A stretch of 64,000 bases of DNA from Chloroflexota bacterium (GTDB lineage Bacteria > Chloroflexota > Limnocylindria > P2-11E), in NCBI GenBank assembly GCA_027310565.1, contig DAIDAP010000034.1, positions 1 to 64,000 on the forward strand. The letters are read 5' to 3'. The position numbers and the translations under genes are program-made. A model generated the notes under the pieces. It had not been told where the DNA came from. It saw nothing but the letters and a program-made list of their open reading frames with translations, and searched no databases. Shown in pieces: positions 26,288 to 34,453 of this stretch (position 1 is its first letter; each line of letters starts with the position of its first letter).

Positions 26288-26763
26288 CGCGGCGAGCTCG
26301 TCGAGCGCACTTCGATGGTCGTGACCGCCGGGAGCATGAGCACGCCGAACGCGGGCGCGCGCACCGGGACGCGCGCGGCGAGGCGCACCGTCGGCCGGTC
26401 GTAGCGCGCGCCGGTCAGCGGATCGATCGCGGTCGGGCCGGCGAACGCGGCGACGTCGGCGGCGGCCGCGGCGGCCTCGGGCGTGACCGCGAGCTGCGCG
26501 CGGATCGGATCGAGGTTCCGTGCGAAGTACTCGCGAGCGATCCGCGCCGCGTCCGCGGTGAGCCGAAGCGTGCCGCTCCGCACGAGCTGCGCCTCGTCCT
26601 GGTCGGCGACGGCCGCGAGCGTGGCGAGGTCCGCCGCGGTCGCGACCTTCGCCGCGACGACCCGCAGCGCGCCGAGCTGGATCACGCCGGCGCAGACGAC
26701 GAGCAGGAGCGGCAGCATCGCGATGACGGCGATCGCGGCGCTGCCGTTCTCGCCTCGGCTCAT
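26284..26763 (-). CDS. TadG-like short pseudopilin
   Basis: A 159-residue protein beginning MSRGENGSAAIAVIAMLP, with one N-terminal membrane helix and KVATAADLATLAAVADQDEA, the Ala-rich block after the helix common in TadG-type proteins. The ATG overlaps the TadE stop. It probably forms part of the initiating pseudopilin complex of this operon. Confidence 0.75.
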   Translation of the reverse strand: MSRGENGSAAIAVIAMLPLLLVVCAGVIQLGALRVVAAKVATAADLATLAAVADQDEAQLVRSGTLRLTADAARIAREYFARNLDPIRAQLAVTPEAAAAAADVAAFAGPTAIDPLTGARYDRPTVRLAARVPVRAPAFGVLMLPAVTTIEVRSTSSPR

Positions 26764-27152
26764 CGGTCGACCTCGCCGCGGCCGACGCCGGTCGACTCGA
26801 GGCGCATCGTCGTGCTCAGGATGAAGGGGAGCGCGATCGGCTCGTCGCTTCGCAGCGACACACGCACCGCCTCGCGCCAGCCCGCGCGCGGCGGGTCGAT
26901 CGTCACCGTGACACGCGACGGATCGATGCCGACGAGCCGGAGCTGTCCCGAGATGTACGCGCGGACCGACGGGAGGTCCCCGCCCACCTCCGCGGCCAGC
27001 CGCGCACCCTGAGCCGCGACGGCGTCCTGCGCGAGCCAGCGCTGGAACAGCGCGCCGAACTCGATCACCGCGAAGAGCAGCGGGACGAGCACGAGCACCA
27101 TGAGCGTCGTCTCGAGCGTGACCGTGCCGCCCTCGTCGCGGTGCGCCCGCAT
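26760..27152 (-). CDS. tadE: TadE-type pseudopilin
   Basis: A 130-residue protein with RDEGGTVTLETTLMVLVLVP at residues 5-24: the Gly-rich cleavage-like site, the conserved Glu and the membrane helix. A soluble C-terminal part follows. ATG 27152 is chosen since it overlaps the flp stop (TGATG) and places the motif at the N-terminus; an upstream start would add an Arg-rich stretch with no support. Confidence 0.83.
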   Translation of the reverse strand: MRAHRDEGGTVTLETTLMVLVLVPLLFAVIEFGALFQRWLAQDAVAAQGARLAAEVGGDLPSVRAYISGQLRLVGIDPSRVTVTIDPPRAGWREAVRVSLRSDEPIALPFILSTTMRLESTGVGRGEVDR

Positions 27153-27322
27153 CACCGGACCGTCTGGAGCTGCGTGACGAGCGCCTGCAGCCGCGCGACG
27201 AGACCGTTGTTCCACGCGGAGACGCCGGCGACGAGCGTGCCGAGCACGACGGCGGCCCCGATGATGTACTCGATCGTCGCGAGCCCGTCACCCTCCGAGT
27301 GGAACCGCCGCAGCGCACGCAT
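27152..27322 (-). CDS. flp: Flp-type major pilin
   Basis: A 56-residue pilin precursor. SEGDGLATIEYIIGAAVVLG has the prepilin-peptidase site type (Gly before a hydrophobic helix) and the Glu-Tyr pair that defines Flp pilins. The mature helix is about 40 residues. ATG 27322 has GGGAGG 6 bases upstream and is preferred over GTG 27340. First gene of the operon; no prepilin peptidase is encoded in the window. Confidence 0.88.
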   Translation of the reverse strand: MRALRRFHSEGDGLATIEYIIGAAVVLGTLVAGVSAWNNGLVARLQALVTQLQTVR

Positions 27323-27390
27323 CGCCGACCTCCCGCTCACCGAATGAAGCGGGAGGCTGACGCCGCCGCCGGCCGGACGCGATGGCCGGG

Positions 27391-27410
27391 AGGACCGGTA
27401 CCCCGGTCCT
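27391..27410 (-). terminator. perfect hairpin downstream of the ACT gene
   Basis: AGGACCGG pairs exactly with CCGGTCCT around TACC, 6 bases beyond the ACT gene stop and 69 bases ahead of flp. There is no U-run, so it may stop transcription only with help, or it may insulate the flp promoter. Confidence 0.45.
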
Positions 27411-27415
27411 ACCCG

Positions 27416-27805
27416 CTAGCGGCCGAGCGCCTTGTTCGCGGCGCGCGCGTTCTTCACGCCGAACGCGATCGTCGCGTTGCCGCGGCCCGGGGTCAGGACG
27501 TACGCCGAGGACAGGTTCACCTTGGCCCTCGCCAGACGCGCCGCGGCCTTCGCGACCGCGCCCGGCTCGTCCTTCATGCGCATCTCGACGGCCCTGCGCT
27601 CCTGCGCGCGGTACCCGGCCTTCTTCAGCGCCCGGCGGGCCTTCACGGCGTCCCTGTCCGCCACGAGCAGCCCGACCATGCCCTGTCCCCTGCTGGTCCC
27701 CGCGGCGATGCTCCGGATGTTCACCCCGGCGTCCCCCATCGCGGACGTCAGCGCCGCGAGCTGCCCGGGACGGTCGCGCATCGTGATGACGAACTCCGCA
27801 GCCAT
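27416..27805 (-). CDS. tandem ACT-domain protein
   Basis: A 129-residue protein made of two ACT-like ligand-binding units: FVITMRDRPGQLAALTSAMGDAGVN at the start and AVEMRMKDEPGAVAKAAARLARAKVN in the second half. The Asp-x-Pro-Gly-x-Leu core of ACT domains is seen in the first and a variant in the second. There is no catalytic domain, so it likely senses an amino acid and regulates a partner. AAGGAGG precedes the ATG. Confidence 0.85.
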   Translation of the reverse strand: MAAEFVITMRDRPGQLAALTSAMGDAGVNIRSIAAGTSRGQGMVGLLVADRDAVKARRALKKAGYRAQERRAVEMRMKDEPGAVAKAAARLARAKVNLSSAYVLTPGRGNATIAFGVKNARAANKALGR

Positions 27806-27923
27806 GCTCCCCTCCTTGGTGTTGGTCCTTGTCGGGGGAGCGTAGCGCGGTCCAGGCGCGCCCGACACGCCTGTCCGTACGCGCCGGATTGGACCGCGCG
27901 GCGGACCCGGCGAGGCTCGAGGC

Positions 27924-28433
27924 ATGGCCCCGTGGGCACTCGTCATCCCGGCCCTCGTCCTCGCGGCGATCGTGCTCGCCATCGTCCTCGTGCTCGCCGC
28001 GCGCGAGGTCCCGGCCGTGCGGCCGTGGCTCGTCGTGGGCGCGCTCGGGGCCGCGGCCATGCCCGTGGCCATCCTCCTCCACAACGTCCTGAGCGCGCTG
28101 ATCCAGGGCGAGGAGGCGGTGTCGTTCGTCGTCGCGCTGGCGGTCGCGCCCGCTGTCGTCGCCGTTGGGTTCGTCGGCGCCGCCCGCGCGCTCCTGCGCG
28201 AGTGGCGCGACCTCGGCGTCGCCGTCGCGCTGGCGGCCGGCGGCCTCGCGCTCTTCGCGGCCTACATGGTGCTCATCCTCGTCGTCACGACCCTCGCCGG
28301 CGGCAATCCGGAGTGGCAGGGCGCGACCGACGCGATCGCGACGTTCGCCGCCACGGCCGCCGCCGTCGTGGGCACGCTCCTCGCGGTCCTCGCGCTCGCC
28401 CGCGGCCGGCGCCGCCTCGCGCCGGCCCCCTAA
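27924..28433 (+). CDS. hypothetical multi-pass membrane protein
   Basis: A 169-residue protein with five hydrophobic segments (for example PALVLAAIVLAIVLVLA and FATAAAVVGTLLAVLALA, the latter part of the C-terminal helix) and a short Arg-rich tail. No family is recognised. It stands alone, and its TAA overlaps the stop of the convergent PLP enzyme gene (CTAA). Confidence 0.65.
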   Translation: MAPWALVIPALVLAAIVLAIVLVLAAREVPAVRPWLVVGALGAAAMPVAILLHNVLSALIQGEEAVSFVVALAVAPAVVAVGFVGAARALLREWRDLGVAVALAAGGLALFAAYMVLILVVTTLAGGNPEWQGATDAIATFAATAAAVVGTLLAVLALARGRRRLAPAP

Positions 28434-29581
28434 CCGATCGCCTGCGCGAGGTCGGCGATGAGGTCGCCGACCGTCTCGATGCCGACCGAGAGCCTGACCA
28501 GCCCCGCCGGCGGCGCGAGCTTCGTCCCGCGGACGCTGCCGTGCGTCATCCCGAGCGGCACCTCGACGAGCGACTCGACGCCGCCGAGCGACTCCGCGAG
28601 CGCGAAGATCCGCGTCCGCGCGACCATCCGCTTCGCGGCGGCCTCGCCGCCGCGCAATTCGAACGAGAGCATGCCGCCGAACGACTTCATCTGACGCTTC
28701 GCGAGCTCGTGCTGCGGGTGCGTCGGCAGGCCGGGGTAGTTCACGGCCGTGACGCGCGGATGCTCCGCGAGCCACTCCGCGACGGCCTGACCGTTCGCGG
28801 AGTGCCGCTCCATGCGCACGGCGAGCGTCTTCGCACCGCGCAGCACGAGCCAGGCGTCGAGCGGCCCGGGCACGCCGCCGGCCGCGTTCTGCACGAACGC
28901 GAGCCGCGCGCGCAGCTCCTCGTCGCGGCCGACGACCGCGCCGCCGACGACATCGCTGTGCCCGCCGATGTACTTCGTCGTGGAGTGGAGCACGAGGTCG
29001 GCGCCGTGCACGAGCGGGTTCTGCAGGTACGGGCTCGCGAAGGTGTTGTCGGCGACCGAGAGCGCCCCGCCCCGGCGCGCGATCTCGGCGATCGCCGCGA
29101 TGTCCACCACTTTGAGGAGCGGGTTCGTCGGCGTCTCGATCCACACGAGCCTCGTCCGCGTGCGCATCGCGCGGCGCACGTTCGCGGGCTCGCGCATGTC
29201 CACGGCGCTGAGCGCGACGCCCATGCGATCGAAGACCCGGGCGAAGAGGCGGTACGTGCCCCCGTACACGTCGTCGCCCATGACGAGGTGGTCGCCGGAG
29301 GAGAGCAGGTGCGCGATCGCGTCGGTCGCGGCCATGCCCGAGGCGAACGCGAGCCCCCACGCGCCGTCCTCGAGCGCCGCGAGGCAGGCCTCCAGCGCGG
29401 TGCGCGTGGGGTTGCCGGTGCGCGCGTACTCGTAGCCCTTGTTCTTCCCGACGGCCTCCTGCGCGAAGGTGGAGGTCTGGTAGATGGGAACGGTCACGGC
29501 GCCGGTCTGACCATCGGGCTCCTGGCCCGCATGGATCGCCAGCGTCTCGAAACCGGCCTTCTTCCCGCGCGTCGTCGCCAT
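28430..29581 (-). CDS. cystathionine gamma-synthase/lyase family enzyme
   Basis: A 383-residue Cys/Met-metabolism PLP enzyme. Blocks include ETLAIHAGQEPDG, SGMAATDAIAHLL, DDVYGGTYRLF, TPTNPLLKVVD, HSTTKYIGGHSD (PLP lysine) and RLSVGIE. Downstream in the genome but on the same strand lies cystathionine beta-synthase, so a reverse-transsulfuration lyase role (cystathionine to cysteine) is the best reading. A synthase role cannot be excluded from sequence alone. ATG 29581 is chosen over GTG 29587. Confidence 0.9.
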   Translation of the reverse strand: MATTRGKKAGFETLAIHAGQEPDGQTGAVTVPIYQTSTFAQEAVGKNKGYEYARTGNPTRTALEACLAALEDGAWGLAFASGMAATDAIAHLLSSGDHLVMGDDVYGGTYRLFARVFDRMGVALSAVDMREPANVRRAMRTRTRLVWIETPTNPLLKVVDIAAIAEIARRGGALSVADNTFASPYLQNPLVHGADLVLHSTTKYIGGHSDVVGGAVVGRDEELRARLAFVQNAAGGVPGPLDAWLVLRGAKTLAVRMERHSANGQAVAEWLAEHPRVTAVNYPGLPTHPQHELAKRQMKSFGGMLSFELRGGEAAAKRMVARTRIFALAESLGGVESLVEVPLGMTHGSVRGTKLAPPAGLVRLSVGIETVGDLIADLAQAIG

Positions 29582-29665
29582 CGCCACCGAGTATGCGGCG
29601 TCGGCCGGCCGGACGACCGAGCCCTCGCTCCCGGTCGACCGCGGCCGCCATCCGTTAGTACCGTC

Positions 29666-30034
29666 GTGGACACGTACGCAGCGGCGCCGCGCGTCCTCGT
29701 GCTCGAGGACGACGCCGACATGGCAAGGCTGCTCTCCGAGATCCTGACGGCGGAGGGGTTCGAGGCGATCGTCGCCGACGAGCGTCTCTCGCTCGAGGCC
29801 CTCGCCCGCGCGCGCCCGCGGCTGCTGCTCGCGGACTACGTCCTCGACGGCTGGGGCGACCGGCTGATGCGCGCGGTGCGCGACGGCCGTGTCGAACGCG
29901 TCCCCATCGTGCTGCTCTCCGGCGTGAACGAGATCGAGCGGCGCGCGCGCGAGGTGGGCGCGGCGGCGTTCGTCGCGAAGCCGTTCGACATCGACGACCT
30001 CATCGACGTCTGCCGGCAGGCCGCCGCGGTCTGA
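29666..30034 (+). CDS. single-domain response regulator
   Basis: A 122-residue stand-alone receiver with all phosphorylation residues: the acidic pair in LVLEDDADM, the phospho-acceptor Asp in LLLADYVLDG, Ser in IVLLSG and Lys in FVAKPF. There is no output domain, so it works by binding a partner. No histidine kinase is adjacent. Its TGA directly abuts the stop of the convergent CBS gene (TGATCA). GTG 29666 is the first start giving a full fold. Confidence 0.87.
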   Translation: MDTYAAAPRVLVLEDDADMARLLSEILTAEGFEAIVADERLSLEALARARPRLLLADYVLDGWGDRLMRAVRDGRVERVPIVLLSGVNEIERRAREVGAAAFVAKPFDIDDLIDVCRQAAAV

Positions 30035-31411
30035 TCAGCGCGCGCGGCGCTGGTGCGCGACGAACTCGAGCAGGTCGGCCTTCGTGATGACCGAGACCGG
30101 GCGATCGTCGGCCGCGGCGAGCAGCGCGGGCGCGCCGCCGGACAGCTCGCTGTAGAGCCGCTCGACGTCTTCGGTCGCCTGCACGACCGGGAACGGCGCC
30201 TCCATGACGCGTGCGACGCGCTCGTCGACGAGCGCGGGCTCGCGGAAGACGCGGTCGAGCATGGTCTTCTCCTGCACGCTGCCCACGATGTCGCCGACGC
30301 GCCGCGCCTCGCCGTCGTGCACGACCGGGAGCTGGGAGATGCCATAGCGCTGCATCGTGTCGATGGCCGAGCGCACGGTCTCGTCCTCCGAGACGACGAT
30401 GAGCCCGGGGGTGCCCACGCGGTCGCGCACGACGTCGAGGACCGTCGCGTGCACCGGGTACCGCGGCAGGTAGCCGTTCTGCCGCATCCACTCGTCGTTG
30501 TAGATCTTCGACAGGTAGGAGCGTCCGGAATCCGGCAGCAGCACGACGACGAGCGCGCTCTCGTCGAGCTCCTTCGCGACCTCGAGCGCCGCGAAGAGCG
30601 CCGTGCCCGAGGAGCCGCCGGCGAGGATCCCCTCCTCGCGCACGAGGCGGCGGGAGGTGAGGAAGGAGTCGCGGTCCGACACGCGGATCCAGCGGTCCAC
30701 GAGACCGGGGTCGAACGTCTCGGGCCAGAAGTCCTCGCCGATACCCTCGACCTTGTACGGGTGGACGTCGCCGGTGTAGATCGAGCCCTCCGGATCGGCG
30801 CCCACGATCCGCACGGCCGGGTTGCGCTCCTTCAGGTAGCGCCCCGCGCCGGTGACCGTGCCGCCGGTGCCGATGCTGATGACGAGGTGCGTGATCTTCC
30901 CCTCGGTCTGCTCCCACAGCTCCGGCCCGGTCGTGCGGTAGTGCGCCTCCGGGTTCATCGGGTTGTAGTACTGGTTCGGGAGGAACGCGCCGGGCGTCTC
31001 GCCGGCGATGCGCTCCGCGACCCGGTAGTAGGACTCGGGCGACTCCGGCGGCACCGCGGTGGGGCACACGACAACCTCGGCGCCGAACGCGCGCAGCAGG
31101 TCGCGCTTCTCCTGGCTCTGCTTGTCCGCCATCGTGCAGACGAGGCGGTAGCCCTTCACCGCCGCCGCGAGCGCGAGGCCGACGCCGGTGTTGCCGCTGG
31201 TGGGCTCGACGATCGTCCCGCCGGGCCGCAGCAGCCCGCGCCGCTCGGCGTCCTCGATCATGCGGATCCCGATACGGTCCTTCACCGACCCGCCGGGGTT
31301 GAGGAGCTCCATCTTCGCGACGAGCGTCGGACGCAGCCCGCGGCCGACGCGCGCGAGACGGACCAGCGGGGTCCCGCCGATGAGCGACAGGATGTCGGGC
31401 GCGGCCTGCAT
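30035..31411 (-). CDS. cystathionine beta-synthase with C-terminal CBS pair
   Basis: A 458-residue PLP enzyme that condenses serine with homocysteine. The catalytic part has GGTPLVRL, NPGGSVKDRIG (PLP lysine), EPTSGNTGVGLA and SIGTGGTVTGAG. Two CBS motifs follow from about residue 335 (TVRSAIDTMQRYGISQLPV and VITKADLLEFV), which usually bind adenosyl ligands and regulate activity. ATG 31411 is preferred to 31417 because a TANNNT box lies 8 bases away from it. With the neighbouring gamma-family enzyme it makes a homocysteine-to-cysteine route. Confidence 0.92.
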   Translation of the reverse strand: MQAAPDILSLIGGTPLVRLARVGRGLRPTLVAKMELLNPGGSVKDRIGIRMIEDAERRGLLRPGGTIVEPTSGNTGVGLALAAAVKGYRLVCTMADKQSQEKRDLLRAFGAEVVVCPTAVPPESPESYYRVAERIAGETPGAFLPNQYYNPMNPEAHYRTTGPELWEQTEGKITHLVISIGTGGTVTGAGRYLKERNPAVRIVGADPEGSIYTGDVHPYKVEGIGEDFWPETFDPGLVDRWIRVSDRDSFLTSRRLVREEGILAGGSSGTALFAALEVAKELDESALVVVLLPDSGRSYLSKIYNDEWMRQNGYLPRYPVHATVLDVVRDRVGTPGLIVVSEDETVRSAIDTMQRYGISQLPVVHDGEARRVGDIVGSVQEKTMLDRVFREPALVDERVARVMEAPFPVVQATEDVERLYSELSGGAPALLAAADDRPVSVITKADLLEFVAHQRRAR

Positions 31412-31419
31412 CGCCATGG

Positions 31420-31425
31420 ATGCTA
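31420..31425 (-). promoter_or_regulatory. putative -10 box (TAGCAT) for the CBS gene
   Basis: TAGCAT on the minus strand is 8 bases from ATG 31411 and only 2 from the alternative ATG 31417, which is why the shorter protein is chosen. Confidence 0.3.
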
Positions 31426-31442
31426 CGGCGCGAGGGCGCGGC

Positions 31443-31928
31443 CTAGTGCGTGCGCGGCTCCACGAGCAGGTACACCCCGAGCGCGATGAACAGGAGCGGG
31501 ACGAACATCGGCTGGAACCAGTCCGGCAGGACGTTCCCCATCCCGAAGAGCGTGAGCAGGGCGACGACGGCGAGGAGCGCGGCCGGGATGAGCGGCGCCT
31601 TCCGCCGCGGGTCGACGAGGAACACGATCGTGAAGCCGATCGCGAGCGCGCCGAGGAAGATCGGCTCGGCGACGTCGCTCGACAGGCCGAGCCACGACGG
31701 GAGCACGAGCCCGAGCCCGAACGTGATGAGCGCGGCCGCCGGAACGAAGTAGACGTACTGGCGCGTGCCGGCCCACCACGCCGCGCCGAAGGCCAGGCCG
31801 AGCGCGAGGAAGAGGTACGCGCTCCCGTTCTGCACGCCGAGCGCCTGGAGCAGGAACGGCACGCCGACGGCGACGAGCACCGCGCCGCCGAGGACGCCGC
31901 GACGCGCCGGCATCAACGAGGCGCCCAT
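31443..31928 (-). CDS. hypothetical membrane protein (LiaI/DUF5668-like helices)
   Basis: A 161-residue protein with about six hydrophobic helices arranged in pairs (VLGGAVLVAVGVPFLLQALG, FVPAAALITFGLGLVL, MFVPLLFIALGVYLLVEP). The repeated short helices ending in a Leu-Val-Glu-Pro style tail resemble the membrane part of LiaI/LiaF-type proteins. No soluble domain. It could be an envelope-stress component, but this is weak. Confidence 0.65.
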   Translation of the reverse strand: MGASLMPARRGVLGGAVLVAVGVPFLLQALGVQNGSAYLFLALGLAFGAAWWAGTRQYVYFVPAAALITFGLGLVLPSWLGLSSDVAEPIFLGALAIGFTIVFLVDPRRKAPLIPAALLAVVALLTLFGMGNVLPDWFQPMFVPLLFIALGVYLLVEPRTH

Positions 31929-31939
31929 GCTGGTCGGGC

Positions 31940-31945
31940 AGTCTA
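31940..31945 (-). promoter_or_regulatory. putative -10 box (TAGACT) for the 161-residue membrane protein
   Basis: TAGACT on the minus strand lies 11 bases ahead of the ATG at 31928. This would give a leader of only a few bases. Confidence 0.3.
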
Positions 31946-31958
31946 GCGGCCGCCGCCG

Positions 31959-33173
31959 TCAGGAGGGGAGCGACCCCGGCGCCAGCGGGCGGGGCGCGCC
32001 GCCCTGGAGCGACTCCGCGTACTTCAGCCCGCTCCCGGTGTTGAAGACCACGACGCGCTCGCCGTCGCGGATCCACCCCTCGCGGCGCAGCCGGGCGGCC
32101 GCCGCGAGCGCGGCGGCGCCCTCGGGGCACACCAGCATCCCCTCGCGCTCGCCGGCCAGGCGCATGTGCGCGGCGATGTCGTCGTCGCTCACCGCGACGG
32201 CCGCGCCGCCGCTCTCGCGCAGCGCGCGCAGCACGAGGAAGTCCCCGAGCGCCTTGGGCACGCGGATGCCGGCGGCGAACGTCACGGGGTCCGGCCACGG
32301 CACCGACTCGTCCGCGCCCTCCTCGAACGCGCGCACGATCGGCGCGCAGCCGGCCGCCTGGGCGGCCACGAAGCGGGTCGTCGCGCCGGCGGCGAGCCAG
32401 CCGACCTCGCGCAGCTCGGCGAACGCCTTCCACATCCCGATGAGCCCGACGCCCCCGCCCGTCGGATAGACGATCACGTCGGGGAGCGTCCACCCCAGCT
32501 GCTCGGCGACCTCGAAGCCCATCGTCTTCTTCCCCTCGACGCGGTACGGCTCCTTGAGCGTCGAGGCGTCGTACCAGCCGTGCTCGGCGCAGGCCTTCCT
32601 CACGACCGCGCCGGCGTCGGCGATCGAGCCCGGGACGAGCCACACGTCCGCGCCGTACGCGGCGGTCTCGCGCTGGATGACCTGGGGGGTCGTCTCGGGC
32701 ATGACGACGACGACGCGGATGCCCGCGCGCGCGCCGTACGCCGCCCACGCCGCGCCGGCGTTGCCCGCGGTGGGGAGGGCGAGCGTCGTGACGCCGAGCT
32801 CCTTCGCGCGCGACACACCCACCGCCGCGCCGCGCGCCTTGAACGTCGCGGTCGGGAGGAGGCCCTCGTCCTTCACCTGGAGCCGCGGCATGGCCAGCGC
32901 GCGGCCGAGCCGCGCAGCCGCCAGGAGCGGCGTCATGCTCTCGCCGAGCGAGACCACGTGCTCGTCGCGCCCGACCGGGAGCAGCTCGCGGTAGCGCCAG
33001 AGCGAGGGCGCCCGCGCCCTGAGGGCCTCCGGCGCGAGGGCGTCGTGCACGCGGCGCAGGTCGTAGCGCACGAGGAGCGGGCCGCCGTCGCGCGCGCAGG
33101 TCTGCTGGATCGTGTCGAGCTCGTAGAACATCGCGCAGCGCGCGCACTCGAGGTGGGTCGCGAAGGTCGTCAC
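31959..33173 (-). CDS. thrC: threonine synthase
   Basis: A 404-residue PLP enzyme that converts O-phosphohomoserine to threonine. It starts with a Cys-rich segment (LECARCAMFYE and later TCARDGGP) that looks like the small zinc ribbon found on some ThrC proteins. The core has GESMTPLL, KDEGLLPTATFKARG (PLP lysine), LPTAGNAGAAWAAYGARAG and PTGGGVGLIGM. The ATG overlaps the murA stop, although the two products are unrelated. Confidence 0.9.
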   Translation of the reverse strand: MTTFATHLECARCAMFYELDTIQQTCARDGGPLLVRYDLRRVHDALAPEALRARAPSLWRYRELLPVGRDEHVVSLGESMTPLLAAARLGRALAMPRLQVKDEGLLPTATFKARGAAVGVSRAKELGVTTLALPTAGNAGAAWAAYGARAGIRVVVVMPETTPQVIQRETAAYGADVWLVPGSIADAGAVVRKACAEHGWYDASTLKEPYRVEGKKTMGFEVAEQLGWTLPDVIVYPTGGGVGLIGMWKAFAELREVGWLAAGATTRFVAAQAAGCAPIVRAFEEGADESVPWPDPVTFAAGIRVPKALGDFLVLRALRESGGAAVAVSDDDIAAHMRLAGEREGMLVCPEGAAALAAAARLRREGWIRDGERVVVFNTGSGLKYAESLQGGAPRPLAPGSLPS

Positions 33174-34447
33174 GCGGCGCGCTCGATCTTCGCCCCGAGC
33201 CCCCGCAGCCGCTCGTCGAGCGACTCGTAGCCGCGGTCGATCTGCTCGATGTTCGCGATGGTGCTCGTCCCCTTCGCGCAGAGCGTCGCGGCGAGGAGCG
33301 CCATGCCGGCGCGGATGTCGGGGCTGCGCAGGTCACTGCCGTACAGCCGCGACGGCCCGACGACGACGACGCGATGCGGGTCGCAGAGCACGAGGCGCGC
33401 CCCCATGCCCTCGAGCGAGCCGACCCAGTACATGCGGCCCGGGAACATCCACTCGTGGATGAGCACGGTGCCCTCGGCCTGCGTCGCGAGCGCGATCGCG
33501 ATGCTCGAGAGGTCCGAGGGGAAGCCAGGCCACGGCTGGGCCTTGATGGTCGGGATCGCCCCGCCGAGGTCCTCCTCGATCACGTAGCGGTCCCGCGCGC
33601 GGACGACGAGGTCGTCGCCCACCACCTCCGTATCGACACCGAGACGCTTGAACACCATGCGCGTCATGCGCAGGTGCTGCGGCACGGCGCCGCGGATGGT
33701 CGCCTCGCCGTGCGTCATCGCGACGGCGCCGATGAGCGAGCCGACCTCCATGTGATCGCTCAGGATCGTGTGCTCGATGCCATGCAGCGCGTCGACGCCG
33801 TCGACGACGAGGGTGTTCGAGCCGATGCCCGCGACGCGCGCGCCCATCGCCACGAGCGCGTGCGCGAGCTGCTGCACGTGCGGCTCGCCGGCCGCGTTGT
33901 GGAGCGTGGTGCGTCCCTTGGTGAGCACGGCGGCGAGCAGCGCGTTCTCCGTCGCGGTCACGGACGCCTCGTCGAGGACGACGTCCGCCGCGCGCAGGCC
34001 GTCGGTGCGCAGCCCGTACCCGTCGCGCGACACGTCGAGCTCGGCGCCGAGCGCCTGGAGCGCGAGGAAGTGCGTGTCGTTGCGCCGCCGTCCGATGACG
34101 TCGCCGCCGGGCAGACCGAGCTGGACGCGCTTCGCGCGCGCGAGCAGCGGTCCGGCGAAGAGCAGCGACGTGCGGATCTCGCCCGCGAGCGCCCGCGGCA
34201 CCTCGGTCGTCGCGATGCGGCCGGTGATGCGCACCACGTGCGGGCCCTGCTCCTCGATCCGCGCACCGAGCGCGGCGGCGATCTCGAGCATCCCCTTCAC
34301 GTCGCGGATGCGGGGCACGTTGCGCAGGGTCACGGGCTCGTCGGTGAGCATCGCGGCGGCGACGAGCGGGAGCGCCTCGTTCTTGTTCCCCGCCGGCGTG
34401 ATGGTGCCGCGGAGCGGCGTGCCGCCCTCGACGATGAACTTCGCCAT
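33170..34447 (-). CDS. murA: UDP-GlcNAc 1-carboxyvinyltransferase, Asp variant
   Basis: A 425-residue enzyme that adds enolpyruvate to UDP-GlcNAc in the first committed step of peptidoglycan synthesis. AGNKNEALPLVAAAML near residue 20 (the Lys-Asn pair), PWPGFPSDL and DLRSPDIRAGMALLAA near the end match the family. The mobile loop that normally reads PGGCAIG reads PGGDVIG, so the catalytic Cys is Asp. Known MurA proteins with this change are naturally insensitive to fosfomycin. Length and all other key blocks are normal. Confidence 0.93.
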   Translation of the reverse strand: MAKFIVEGGTPLRGTITPAGNKNEALPLVAAAMLTDEPVTLRNVPRIRDVKGMLEIAAALGARIEEQGPHVVRITGRIATTEVPRALAGEIRTSLLFAGPLLARAKRVQLGLPGGDVIGRRRNDTHFLALQALGAELDVSRDGYGLRTDGLRAADVVLDEASVTATENALLAAVLTKGRTTLHNAAGEPHVQQLAHALVAMGARVAGIGSNTLVVDGVDALHGIEHTILSDHMEVGSLIGAVAMTHGEATIRGAVPQHLRMTRMVFKRLGVDTEVVGDDLVVRARDRYVIEEDLGGAIPTIKAQPWPGFPSDLSSIAIALATQAEGTVLIHEWMFPGRMYWVGSLEGMGARLVLCDPHRVVVVGPSRLYGSDLRSPDIRAGMALLAATLCAKGTSTIANIEQIDRGYESLDERLRGLGAKIERAA

Positions 34448-34453
34448 CGGCGG

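Noticed and set aside
27341-27415. Riboswitch ahead of flp
   Set aside because: Only one simple hairpin is visible, with no recognisable aptamer core.
27299-30034. Apparent 911-codon forward protein ending in a receiver domain
   Set aside because: The part before 29666 has shadow composition and overlies the PLP enzyme, the ACT gene and flp on the other strand.
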